Shown here: positions 15,000 to 23,372 of the stretch, in pieces
How the letters are laid out: each line of letters begins with the position of its first letter
How positions within the stretch are numbered: position 1 is the stretch's first letter
Source: Candidatus Aenigmatarchaeota archaeon
GTDB lineage: Archaea; Aenigmatarchaeota; Aenigmatarchaeia; CG10238-14; SCSR01
Direction: 5' to 3'
Assembly: GCA_014238095.1 (NCBI GenBank)
Contig: JABABT010000006.1
Span: 1 to 47,695, forward strand
DNA length: 47,695 nt
The notes under the pieces: model-generated
Databases searched by the model: none
What the model was told of the DNA's origin: nothing
Seen by the model: the letters and a program-made list of their open reading frames with translations, nothing else
Made by a program: the position numbers and the translations under genes

Positions 15000-17513
15000 T
15001 TAATTGTCTGGTAATTCTAATCCAAGTACTTTTGTTTCTCCATTTTCCATAGTTACACCATATATTCTATCTCCCATTTTAATTGTTTCATCATTATGTG
15101 TAATCATAATGAATTGAGATTTTTCTGATTCTATTTTTAACATTTTAGCAATTTCTTTAGAATTTTCCTTATCTAAAGCTGCATCTATTTCATCAAAAAC
15201 ATAAAACACAGACGGAGAATATCTTTGAATTGCTAATATAAATGCCATAGCAGTTAGTGTTTTTTCTCCACCAGACATAGAATCAATATTCAATAAAATT
15301 TTACCTCTAGGACTTGCTTTAATTAATAAACCAGATTCTATATCTTCTGAATTCTCTAAAATAATTTCTGATTTTCCTTTTGCCATTTTTGTAAAAATAT
15401 CATTAAATTCTTTTCCAACAATATTTAATGTTTTAGAAAATGTTTCTTTACGTTTTTCTTCAATTTCTTCAATCATTTCAATTACAGATTTTTTTTCTTC
15501 AATTATTTTTTCATATTTTTCTTTATAAGTATCAAATTCTGTTTTTATTTTCTCATAATCATCTATAGATTTCATATTAACTGGTCCAATTAAATTAATT
15601 TCTTTTTCTATTTTATTTATTTGATTTTGTAAAGATGATAATTTATCATTAATATATTCTATGTTTGGTCCATATTTATCAACTTCAGGTTTCAACATAC
15701 CAACTTCTGCTTCTAATCTAGCTTTTTGTACACTAATGTTATTATATTTTATTTCAGTTTGAATTTTTTTATTATGTAATAATCTTCTCTTACTTCTTAA
15801 TTTAATAATTTCTTCTTCAGATATATCATTTTTTGTTTCTAAATTAATAAATTCTTTTTCAGTTTCTGATATTTCGTATTTAGAAAATTTTTCTTCAATA
15901 TCTTTTAAATCTTCAGTTAATTTATTGTTTTCATTTTCTAAATTTATTTTAGAATTTTTATATTTTTCAATTTCTTTATTATTATAATCTTCTGATAATT
16001 TTACATTCATTTTATTTTTAAATCCACCAACCATTGCACCACTTCTTTCAATAAGAGTACCATCTAAAGTAACCATTCTTAATTTTCCTATTCCAATATT
16101 TTTAGCAGTATTTAAATTATTTATAATTACTGTACTTCCAAAAACAAATTTTATTGGTTTTAAATATTTTTCATCAAATTTAATTAAATCAGAAGCAATT
16201 CCATAAACATCTTTATTATTTAAAAAATTATCATATTTTAAGAAATTTGGTTTTATTTTATTTAAAGGTAAAAATGTAGCACGTCCTATTCTTTCCCTTT
16301 TTAAATAATCTATACAAATTTTTGCAACATTCTCATTTTCTACAATTATATCATAAATATGATGACCAGCTGCTATATCAATAGAAGTTTTATATTCATT
16401 TGGAATTTGAATCAAATCAGATATAATTCCATGTACACCATCAATATTCATTTTATTTATTATTTTAACTGCTTTTGGAATGTTTCCAATAAATTCTTCT
16501 TTTTTTGTTTCAATAATATTTAATCTTTCAATCAAATTTTCTAATCTTTCTATTTGAATTTTATTAGAATTTATTTTATCTTTAGTTATCATTATTTTTA
16601 CACGAAGTTCTGAAACTTCTTTTTCTATTTGAAATGTTTTTGAAATATTATGAACTTTATTTGCTATTTTTCTTATACTTTCTTCACGTTCATCAAGTTC
16701 TTTTTCAGTTTCTGATATTTCTTTAGTAACATTTTCATTTTCTTCATTAGCTAAAATAATTTTAGATTTAATTTCTAACATATCTTCTTCAAAATTATCT
16801 AATCTTTTTTTTGCATATGACCCTTTTAATATAGTTAATTTTTTATTAAATTCTCTATATTTTATTGCTGAATTTTTTTCAGATTCTAATTTTTTAAATA
16901 ATTCATATCTTTGAGTTATTATTATTTCTGCTTCTTTTATTTTCTGATCTACAAAATCTAAATCTTTTTTTGCCTGTTCTTTTTTATCATTATATTCTGA
17001 TATACCAGAAATTTCATCAAGAACATATCTTCTTTCTTTTGGATTCATTTCTATTATTGATGTAATATCCCCCTGCATTACTATATTATGTCCATTTGGT
17101 TTGATTTTTACTGATCCAAGTATTTGAAGTATTTTTTCTCGTGTTGTTGTTTTTCCATTTATTTTATAAGTTGATACTCCTTTTTTATTTATTTTTCTCA
17201 TTATTGAAATTTCATTTTCATCAAATGGAAATATTTTATTTTTATTATCTAAAAAAAGTGTAACAGAAGCATATTCATTTTTAATTTTATTATCATTATT
17301 ATGAAAAATTAATTCATGTAATCTATCTGCACGTAAAGATTTTGCTGATTTTTTACCAATAACAAATATTATTGCATCTATAATATTACTTTTACCACTT
17401 CCATTTGGTCCTGCAATTACATTAAATCCAGGAAGTAAAGGTATAGATATTTTTTTATTAAAACTTTTGAACCCCTGAAAGGTTATTTTAACTATTGATG
17501 TTTTTGATTCCAT
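15000..17513 (-). CDS. smc: Chromosome segregation ATPase SMC, short coiled-coil arms
   Basis: Condensin-type SMC. The ABC head halves carry Walker [20 protein letters not shown] (about residue 34), a Q-loop in NIVMQGDIT, signature MSGGEKTLTAMAFILA (about residue 748) and Walker B VFYVFDEIDAALD (about residue 771). The hinge, about residues 348-508, is intact (GVHGIISDLIQIP...AAGHHIYDIIVEN...RIGRATFLPLNKI). Each coiled-coil arm is only about 150-170 residues against roughly 300 in typical SMC, giving 837 residues in place of about 1150-1200. Both arms are shortened, so this is not a simple truncation. The signature leucine is Met. It heads a cluster with a methyltransferase, scpA, scpB and a nuclease. 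Confidence 0.92.
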   Translation of the reverse strand: MESKTSIVKITFQGFKSFNKKISIPLLPGFNVIAGPNGSGKSNIIDAIIFVIGKKSAKSLRADRLHELIFHNNDNKIKNEYASVTLFLDNKNKIFPFDENEISIMRKINKKGVSTYKINGKTTTREKILQILGSVKIKPNGHNIVMQGDITSIIEMNPKERRYVLDEISGISEYNDKKEQAKKDLDFVDQKIKEAEIIITQRYELFKKLESEKNSAIKYREFNKKLTILKGSYAKKRLDNFEEDMLEIKSKIILANEENENVTKEISETEKELDEREESIRKIANKVHNISKTFQIEKEVSELRVKIMITKDKINSNKIQIERLENLIERLNIIETKKEEFIGNIPKAVKIINKMNIDGVHGIISDLIQIPNEYKTSIDIAAGHHIYDIIVENENVAKICIDYLKRERIGRATFLPLNKIKPNFLKYDNFLNNKDVYGIASDLIKFDEKYLKPIKFVFGSTVIINNLNTAKNIGIGKLRMVTLDGTLIERSGAMVGGFKNKMNVKLSEDYNNKEIEKYKNSKINLENENNKLTEDLKDIEEKFSKYEISETEKEFINLETKNDISEEEIIKLRSKRRLLHNKKIQTEIKYNNISVQKARLEAEVGMLKPEVDKYGPNIEYINDKLSSLQNQINKIEKEINLIGPVNMKSIDDYEKIKTEFDTYKEKYEKIIEEKKSVIEMIEEIEEKRKETFSKTLNIVGKEFNDIFTKMAKGKSEIILENSEDIESGLLIKASPRGKILLNIDSMSGGEKTLTAMAFILAIQRYSPSVFYVFDEIDAALDKENSKEIAKMLKIESEKSQFIMITHNDETIKMGDRIYGVTMENGETKVLGLELPDN

Positions 17514-17545
17514 ATAATAATTTTATTTTTCCTTTAAGAAATAGT

Positions 17546-17806
17546 TTATATTGTGAAATCTTTCATCATTTTTTTGGGTATTTTAAATACTTTTAAATGT
17601 AATCCAGCATCTATATATGCCCAACATATAAATGCAGCTTCTAATGATTGAAGAAATTTTTGTTTTTTTTGGAAAAAATTACAATCTTCATGATATGATT
17701 TTAAAACAATTACTAAACTTTTTGATTTTTCATCTAAAATTTCTAATTTTTTCATTATATTATTAATTCTTTGAACTTCTTTATCTGATATTTCTTTTAT
17801 ATTCAT
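17546..17806 (-). CDS. DUF357-family protein
   Basis: This 86-residue helical protein matches the archaeal DUF357 pattern: an N-terminal helix, SYHEDCNFFQKKQKFLQSLEAAF and the conserved AFICWAYIDAGLHLKVFKIP block. Function is unknown; members are small helical-bundle proteins. It starts 24 nt after the stop of the giant GLUG gene and lies 33 nt upstream of smc on the same strand, so it may be in the smc transcript. Confidence 0.75.
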   Translation of the reverse strand: MNIKEISDKEVQRINNIMKKLEILDEKSKSLVIVLKSYHEDCNFFQKKQKFLQSLEAAFICWAYIDAGLHLKVFKIPKKMMKDFTI

Positions 17807-17829
17807 AAAAATAATTAGATTATAACTAT

Positions 17830-20800
17830 TTATTCATTTTTTAATATTGGATAATTTATTGTTGAAAATTCCCAAACATCAGAATCCCAGTTAGAATATA
17901 AATTAGTTATGGTTTGTTCAACTTGAAGTTCTGATGTTGTTTTTCCTATTCCACCAACTGATGTGGATTGACTTGATGTTTCAATATCCCAATAAGAATT
18001 ATATGTTTTTGTTCCAAAATCTCCAACTAATCCACCTACATAATTATTACCTGAAACTAAACCTGTTGAATATGAGTTTATTATTGTACCAGAAGCAGCA
18101 AATCCAACTAAACCTCCAACATCATTTGTTCCTGAAATTTGACCTGTTGAATATGAATTTTCTATTGTTCCTTTTCTATTACGACCAGATATTCCACCTA
18201 CTCCATCATTACCTGAAACTGATGCTGAATTTTTGCATTGTTTAATAAAACCCTCATTATATCCTCCTATTCCACCAACATATTCATCTCCTGATAATGT
18301 TCCTAAAACGGAACAATTTTCTATTGTTCCATCATTCCTTCCAACTATCATACCAACACTTCTTCCACCTGAAACATTACCTTCTATATTTAAATTAAAT
18401 ATTTCTGCTCCATCATTTAATATATTAAATAAACCTACATTATCTTCTACTGTGTCTATATTTAAATCTGTTATTGAATATCCATTTCCATTTAATGTTC
18501 CTGTGAATGTTCCTAATGGATTCCAATTAGAATAATATGATAAATTTATATTATTATTTAAAATAAAATAAGAATCTAAATAATTTCTTATTTTATTTAA
18601 CTCATTTGCTGTTTCTATTTGATATGGGTCTAATTTAGTACCATTACCACCAGAAAAATTTCTTCCAATAATTATTGGATAATTTATTGTTGAAAATCCC
18701 CAAATTTCAGAATCCCAATTAGAATATAAATTAGTTGTGGTTTGTTCAACTTGAAGTTCTGATGTTGTTTTTCCTATACCACCAGCTGATGTTGATCGAC
18801 CTGATGTTTCAATATTCCAATAAGAATTTATAATTTGTTCATTATTGTCATTATATCCAACTAATCCTCCAGTATTAGTATTTCCTGTAAGAACTGTAAT
18901 AACTGAAACTATAGAATATGAATTTTCTACTGTTCCACCATTATTACTTCCAACTAATCCACCATTTCCACCTCCACCTCCTGATAAATTCCCTTTTGCA
19001 TATGAGTTTTCTACAATTCCCCCATTAAGTCCAACTAATCCACCAATTAAGTTATGTTTCCCATCAGTATTTGTTATTGAATAAGAATTTTCTATATTCC
19101 CATTGTTATGTCCTACAAATCCACCAACAAAAAAATCTCCTAAAACTATTCCTAATGAATATGAATTTTCTACAAATTGTGAATTATATCCAATTAATCC
19201 TCCAACAGTACTAGTTCCTGATACTGTTCCTTTTAATAATGAATTTTTTATTTCTCCATTATTATTTCCAACTAATCCTCCAACTACTCTATTTCCCATT
19301 ATAGTTCCATTTACATATGAATTATCAATTATTCCTCTATTATTTCCAACTAATCCTCCAATATTATCATTTCCCATTATAGTTCCATTTACATATGAAT
19401 TATCAATTATTCCTTCATTTAAACCAACTAATCCGCCAGCATAATCATTACCATTAATATTTATATTTTCTACACCAACATCATATATATTCCCATAACT
19501 TAAACCAACTAATCCACCAACATAATTTAATGTTCCTAATATTTTCACATTTTCTAATTTAATATTTTTTATTTTAGAATTAGAAGATATAATCCCAAAT
19601 ATACCATAATAATTTGATGTAGATTTATTAATTATTAAATTTGTTATTCTATAACCATTTCCGTTTAATGTTCCTGAAAATGGATTTTCTAAATTTCCAA
19701 TAGGATCCCAGTTTGAATATGAAGATAAATCAATATCATTCATTAAAATATAATTAAAATTCAATTCTTTTCTTACATAATTTAATCCATCTGCATCTGA
19801 TATTTGATAAGGATTATTTATTGTTCCATCTCCACCTTCAAATTCATATATAATTTTCAATTTTGGATAATCTAAATCTGAAAATTCCCATCTAAATGAA
19901 TCCCAATTAGAATAAAGATTAGAGGAATTTTTTAATGATTTGAGTTCTATAGTTTTTTTTGCTGTTGGATCTAAAATTAATGATTGTGTTAATAATTGTG
20001 TATCCCAATAAGAGTCTGTTATATTTCCATTAAAATTAATACCAACTAATTTTGTAAAAATAAATCCTGTAAATATTACTGGTATTTGTGGATAATCTGT
20101 TGTGGAAAATGCCCATATTGAATCATCCCAATTTTGATATAAATTTGAAGATGTTTTTAATACTTGTAATTCTTCTATTGTCTTTCCTATACCATATATT
20201 GATGTTGATTGACCACTTGTTTCTGTGTTCCAATATGAATTTGTTACTGTTACTACTCCTGACCCATAAATATTTTTCCCTCCTATTAATCCACCTACAT
20301 TATTTTCATTAGTTCCTAAAACTTCTCCTATAGAGTAAGAATTTTTTATTGTTACTCCATTACTTATTTGTCCAACCAATCCACCTACATAACTCCTACC
20401 TGAAATTGAACTTATGGAATAGGAATTTGTTATAATTCCTTGACTCATATATCCTAATAATCCTCCTATACTATCATCACCATTTACTGAACCAATTGAT
20501 ACAGAATTTTCTATTTCATTAGATCCAAATGTATAACCAACTAATCCACCTACATTACTTAATCCTGATATTAATGATGAAGAATATGAATTTATTATTT
20601 TTCCATTTTCTCCATTTGATCCAACCAATCCACCTACAAGAGAATTACCTATAACATTAGTTGAACTCCAACAATTTTCTATCTCAGTATAAACACCATT
20701 ACCATTTAACCCAACCAATCCACCTATAACTAGAACTCCATCTATTGTTCCATTTGTAGAATAAGAATTTTGTATTTTACCTAAATTCCATCCTACAAGT

Positions 20801-21963
20801 GTTCCTACATAATAAAAACCCCCAATGTCAAAATCTTCTATTCCAATATTAATTATTAACCCATCATTAATTCCAAATAATCCTACATATGGTGTAGTTC
20901 GTTTATTTATTTTGAGTCCTGTTATTTTATACCCATTTCCATTTAATGTTCCTTTGAATGGATTAATTTCTGATGTTCCTATTGGATTCCAATTAGAATA
21001 TGAAGATAGGTCAATATCATTTTTTAAAACATAATTACCATTTAAATCATTTCTAATATTATAAAATTCTTCTGCTGTTGATATTCCTTCTAGAATAATA
21101 TTATCAGAATTATTTATTATTGAATATGAATTTGTTATTTTACCTATATTTTTCCCAACTAATCCACCAATATCTTTAAATCCTATTACTGAACCTACTA
21201 CATAAGAATTTTCTATATTCCCAGAATTTTGTCCAGTTATTCCTCCACCATTAATAATACCATTAATACTTACATCTTCTAATCCAATATTTTTAATAAT
21301 TCCATCATTCCAACCAAATAATCCAATAGAACTCCCAATATTTATATTATTTATTGTAACATTTATTATTTTATATCCATTTCCATCAAATGTTCCTTTA
21401 AATTTATTTTCTTCTGTACCTATTGGTTCCCAATTATCATAATTTAAATATAAATCATTAAGTAAAGTATAATTACCATTTAAATCATTTCTAATATTAT
21501 CTAAATCTTCAGGTGTTCTAATAAAATATTTCGTAGGTAAAACTAAACCTAAATTATTACCTATATAATCAGATTTTATATTAGTCGTTGTAGATAATAA
21601 ATTTAAATTAAAATTTATTTTCCTTTCATAATCTTTACACGGATAATCAATAATATAATCAAATTTTAATAAAAGATTCCTTTTTATTGTAAATTCTTTT
21701 ATAAAAATTTCATATTCTTTCAAATTCTTTTCAACTTCATAACAATTTTCACTCAATTTAATAACTTCTAAACTATTTTCCTTAATATTATTAAAAATAA
21801 AAATTTCATTTGGAATTATAGTAGAAGATGTATCTAAAGTAGCTGTTTGTATTAATTGACTAACAGCAAAAAATATTGTTACTATAATAAATCCAGATAA
21901 TACAAAAAATTGTGCTTTTTGTTTAGATTTTAACTTTAGTAAATTGTGCATGAGGTATTTCAT
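17830..21963 (-). CDS. Giant GLUG-repeat surface protein with pilin-like N-terminus
   Basis: This 1377-residue protein is the largest in the window. Residues 10-40 are a class III-like signal: basic LKSKQKAQ then the hydrophobic FFVLSGFIIVTIFFAVSQL. The next 100 residues have two Cys (NCYEV, YPCKDYE). The rest is about twenty GLUG repeats (GGLVGxNxGxIxNSYSxGxVxG), predicted to form a beta-helix. They fall in four modules opening with an IRNDLNGNYxLxNDIDLSxYSNWxPIGT-type block at about residues 148, 291, 706 and 1104; most close with SYWNTETSGQSTS and GIGKTxxEL. No C-terminal anchor is seen, so the N-terminal helix should hold it in the membrane or a pilus. Probable adhesin, possibly for host contact. 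The start may be the ATG at 21951. Confidence 0.85.
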   Translation of the reverse strand: MKYLMHNLLKLKSKQKAQFFVLSGFIIVTIFFAVSQLIQTATLDTSSTIIPNEIFIFNNIKENSLEVIKLSENCYEVEKNLKEYEIFIKEFTIKRNLLLKFDYIIDYPCKDYERKINFNLNLLSTTTNIKSDYIGNNLGLVLPTKYFIRTPEDLDNIRNDLNGNYTLLNDLYLNYDNWEPIGTEENKFKGTFDGNGYKIINVTINNINIGSSIGLFGWNDGIIKNIGLEDVSINGIINGGGITGQNSGNIENSYVVGSVIGFKDIGGLVGKNIGKITNSYSIINNSDNIILEGISTAEEFYNIRNDLNGNYVLKNDIDLSSYSNWNPIGTSEINPFKGTLNGNGYKITGLKINKRTTPYVGLFGINDGLIINIGIEDFDIGGFYYVGTLVGWNLGKIQNSYSTNGTIDGVLVIGGLVGLNGNGVYTEIENCWSSTNVIGNSLVGGLVGSNGENGKIINSYSSSLISGLSNVGGLVGYTFGSNEIENSVSIGSVNGDDSIGGLLGYMSQGIITNSYSISSISGRSYVGGLVGQISNGVTIKNSYSIGEVLGTNENNVGGLIGGKNIYGSGVVTVTNSYWNTETSGQSTSIYGIGKTIEELQVLKTSSNLYQNWDDSIWAFSTTDYPQIPVIFTGFIFTKLVGINFNGNITDSYWDTQLLTQSLILDPTAKKTIELKSLKNSSNLYSNWDSFRWEFSDLDYPKLKIIYEFEGGDGTINNPYQISDADGLNYVRKELNFNYILMNDIDLSSYSNWDPIGNLENPFSGTLNGNGYRITNLIINKSTSNYYGIFGIISSNSKIKNIKLENVKILGTLNYVGGLVGLSYGNIYDVGVENININGNDYAGGLVGLNEGIIDNSYVNGTIMGNDNIGGLVGNNRGIIDNSYVNGTIMGNRVVGGLVGNNNGEIKNSLLKGTVSGTSTVGGLIGYNSQFVENSYSLGIVLGDFFVGGFVGHNNGNIENSYSITNTDGKHNLIGGLVGLNGGIVENSYAKGNLSGGGGGNGGLVGSNNGGTVENSYSIVSVITVLTGNTNTGGLVGYNDNNEQIINSYWNIETSGRSTSAGGIGKTTSELQVEQTTTNLYSNWDSEIWGFSTINYPIIIGRNFSGGNGTKLDPYQIETANELNKIRNYLDSYFILNNNINLSYYSNWNPLGTFTGTLNGNGYSITDLNIDTVEDNVGLFNILNDGAEIFNLNIEGNVSGGRSVGMIVGRNDGTIENCSVLGTLSGDEYVGGIGGYNEGFIKQCKNSASVSGNDGVGGISGRNRKGTIENSYSTGQISGTNDVGGLVGFAASGTIINSYSTGLVSGNNYVGGLVGDFGTKTYNSYWDIETSSQSTSVGGIGKTTSELQVEQTITNLYSNWDSDVWEFSTINYPILKNE
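17851..18833. repeat. Long direct DNA repeats within the GLUG gene
   Basis: About 130-150 bp at 17851-18000 recur at about 18672-18833 with few differences; both contain GTTTGTTCAACTTGAAGTTC and encode the module-closing segment. The intervening DNA encodes module 4. Recombination between the copies would delete or duplicate one module in frame. Boundaries are by eye. Confidence 0.7.
19291..19414. repeat. Identical 46-bp direct repeats, 78-bp period
   Basis: The 46 bp at 19291-19336, beginning ATTTCCCATTATAGTTCCAT, recur without change at 19369-19414. The 78-bp offset equals 26 codons, one GLUG unit (NSYVNGTIMGN in both). The identity suggests recent duplication or gene conversion. Confidence 0.85.
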
Positions 21964-22270
21964 TAATTAAAATTATGTTTTCAGTCGTAATAAATCCATT
22001 ATTTATAGCAAATTTAACTATTTTTTTACCAATAATGTTACCTATACTTATCATAGACATAATTTTTAATATTACATCTTCATCAACTAATTTCCCACCA
22101 TAAAAATTTTTACTTATTTTAAAAGATATTTTATCATTTTTTATTGTTTTTCCAAGTAATTCTTCATCACAAAAAGCACCTACTAAATCATGCCTATCTT
22201 GGAAAATATTATACCAAAATTTTTGTTTTTTAGATTTTTTTTGTTGCTGTTTTTGCACCACATGCATCAC
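21923..22270 (-). CDS. DUF424-family archaeal protein
   Basis: The conserved DUF424 core is clear: DLVGAFCDEELLGKTIK, ISFKISKNFYGGKLVDEDVILKIM, NIIGKKIVKFAINNGFIT and the terminal IPHAQ. Function is unknown, though the family often lies near translation genes, here aIF2-beta. No ATG, GTG or TTG occurs in frame between the aIF2-beta stop and the core. The start must therefore lie inside aIF2-beta (ATG 22270 or GTG a few codons on), adding a Gln/Lys-rich extension (QKQQQKKSKKQK). It overlaps aIF2-beta and the GLUG gene by 41 nt each. Confidence 0.75.
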   Translation of the reverse strand: MMHVVQKQQQKKSKKQKFWYNIFQDRHDLVGAFCDEELLGKTIKNDKISFKISKNFYGGKLVDEDVILKIMSMISIGNIIGKKIVKFAINNGFITTENIILINEIPHAQFTKVKI

Positions 22271-22646
22271 ATTTTATAAATAGAATTCTATCTTCCTTAT
22301 CTAAAATTGTATCTGGTTCATTACAAACTTTACAATATACAAAATTTTTTATATAATCTTCAAATTTATTTTGAAGAGTTTCTCTAGAATTTTTCTTTTG
22401 TAATATTAATGTATTACCTTTTATACTTACAGGAACAGCAAATTCTTTTGCAAAATATTTTGATAATTGAGAAGGATTTCTTCTAATTTTAGAACTTATT
22501 TCCAAAAAATTTCTTATTGATGTTTTATTCCCTTCTATTTGTGAATTTATTTGAGGAATTTGAAATCTTTTTTTATTTTCTTTATTTTTTGGAATTTTTT
22601 CCATAGCTTTTTTTAATAATGATTCATAATCAAAATTCATATTCAT
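22230..22646 (-). CDS. Translation initiation factor aIF2 subunit beta
   Basis: This 138-residue protein belongs to the aIF2 heterotrimer that brings initiator tRNA to the ribosome. FDYESLLKKAMEKIP is the N-terminal gamma-binding helix. The central alpha/beta domain contains NFLEISSKIRRNPSQLSKYFAKEF, and the C-terminal zinc ribbon is YCKVCNEPDT...KCDACGA. The length is normal for archaea. The start overlaps the stop of the upstream OB-fold gene (ATGA), so translation is coupled. Confidence 0.95.
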   Translation of the reverse strand: MNMNFDYESLLKKAMEKIPKNKENKKRFQIPQINSQIEGNKTSIRNFLEISSKIRRNPSQLSKYFAKEFAVPVSIKGNTLILQKKNSRETLQNKFEDYIKNFVYCKVCNEPDTILDKEDRILFIKCDACGAKTATKKI

Positions 22647-23368
22647 ATCCTCTTTAATCTACCAACTACAGGTTCATAAACTTCACCTAAATTTATTAAA
22701 TTATTTATAGTTTCTTCTGCTATATTTTTATCTAATTTTGAAGCTTCTAATAACTTATTAATTTCTACACCATTTCCAACATCAATTTTTGACATAATTT
22801 CAAGTATAACTGGCTTATAATCAATTTCATCTTCTTTACTTTGTATAATTACATTTATTACTTCCTTTTCAATATTATATTTTTCAAATGCATAATTAAT
22901 TAATTCTTCTTCACTCATTTGATCTTTTAATTTTCTTAATTCATCTGATATTTTTTTCTTTTCAATTATTTTATTTAAAAATTCTAATTTAAACATTATT
23001 TCATAATTAGGGTTATTTAATCTTCTTATAAAATCAGGAATAATATAATTTTCATTATTATAATTTTTTATTTTACCAACAACAAATACTAATTCTCCTA
23101 TATTAACTTTTTCTATTTTATCTAAATCATTTTCAAAAACTCTTACAATAATACATTCAGTACCATCATCAATTATAACATTTCCAAATTTTTTATCTTC
23201 TCTTATATATTTTTCTAAAACAGATCCAATTATTTTTGTTCTTGATATTTTTTCCCCAAATTTTGTAATCAAATAACTAGATTTCATTATTTCTTTATCA
23301 CCAGCAATAAAAACACCATATACTAAATCAGAAATTCTAGAATTTTTTATAATTTCTCTTGATAACAT
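22643..23368 (-). CDS. OB-fold / winged-helix protein, RPA-like
   Basis: This 241-residue protein has an N-terminal OB fold (SRTKIIGSVLEKY...GNVIIDDGTECIIVRVFENDLDKIEKVNIGELVFVVGKI), a charged helical linker, and a C-terminal domain resembling a winged helix (GVEINKLLEASKLDKNIAEETINNLINLGEVYEPVVGRLKRI). This OB-plus-winged-helix plan is that of RPA32-type single-stranded-DNA-binding subunits and archaeal RPA-associated proteins. Its start follows GTGAT-N3-ATG overlapping the mcm stop, so it is probably cotranslated with MCM and serves replication or repair. The exact subfamily is not certain. Confidence 0.65.
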   Translation of the reverse strand: MLSREIIKNSRISDLVYGVFIAGDKEIMKSSYLITKFGEKISRTKIIGSVLEKYIREDKKFGNVIIDDGTECIIVRVFENDLDKIEKVNIGELVFVVGKIKNYNNENYIIPDFIRRLNNPNYEIMFKLEFLNKIIEKKKISDELRKLKDQMSEEELINYAFEKYNIEKEVINVIIQSKEDEIDYKPVILEIMSKIDVGNGVEINKLLEASKLDKNIAEETINNLINLGEVYEPVVGRLKRI

Positions 23369-23372
23369 TTAA

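Noticed and set aside
17934-21034. Plus-strand ORFs opposite the GLUG gene (for example 18233, 18845, 19103, 20825)
   Set aside because: They are antisense shadows of the repeats; their Pro/Asn-rich repetition simply mirrors the GLUG codons.
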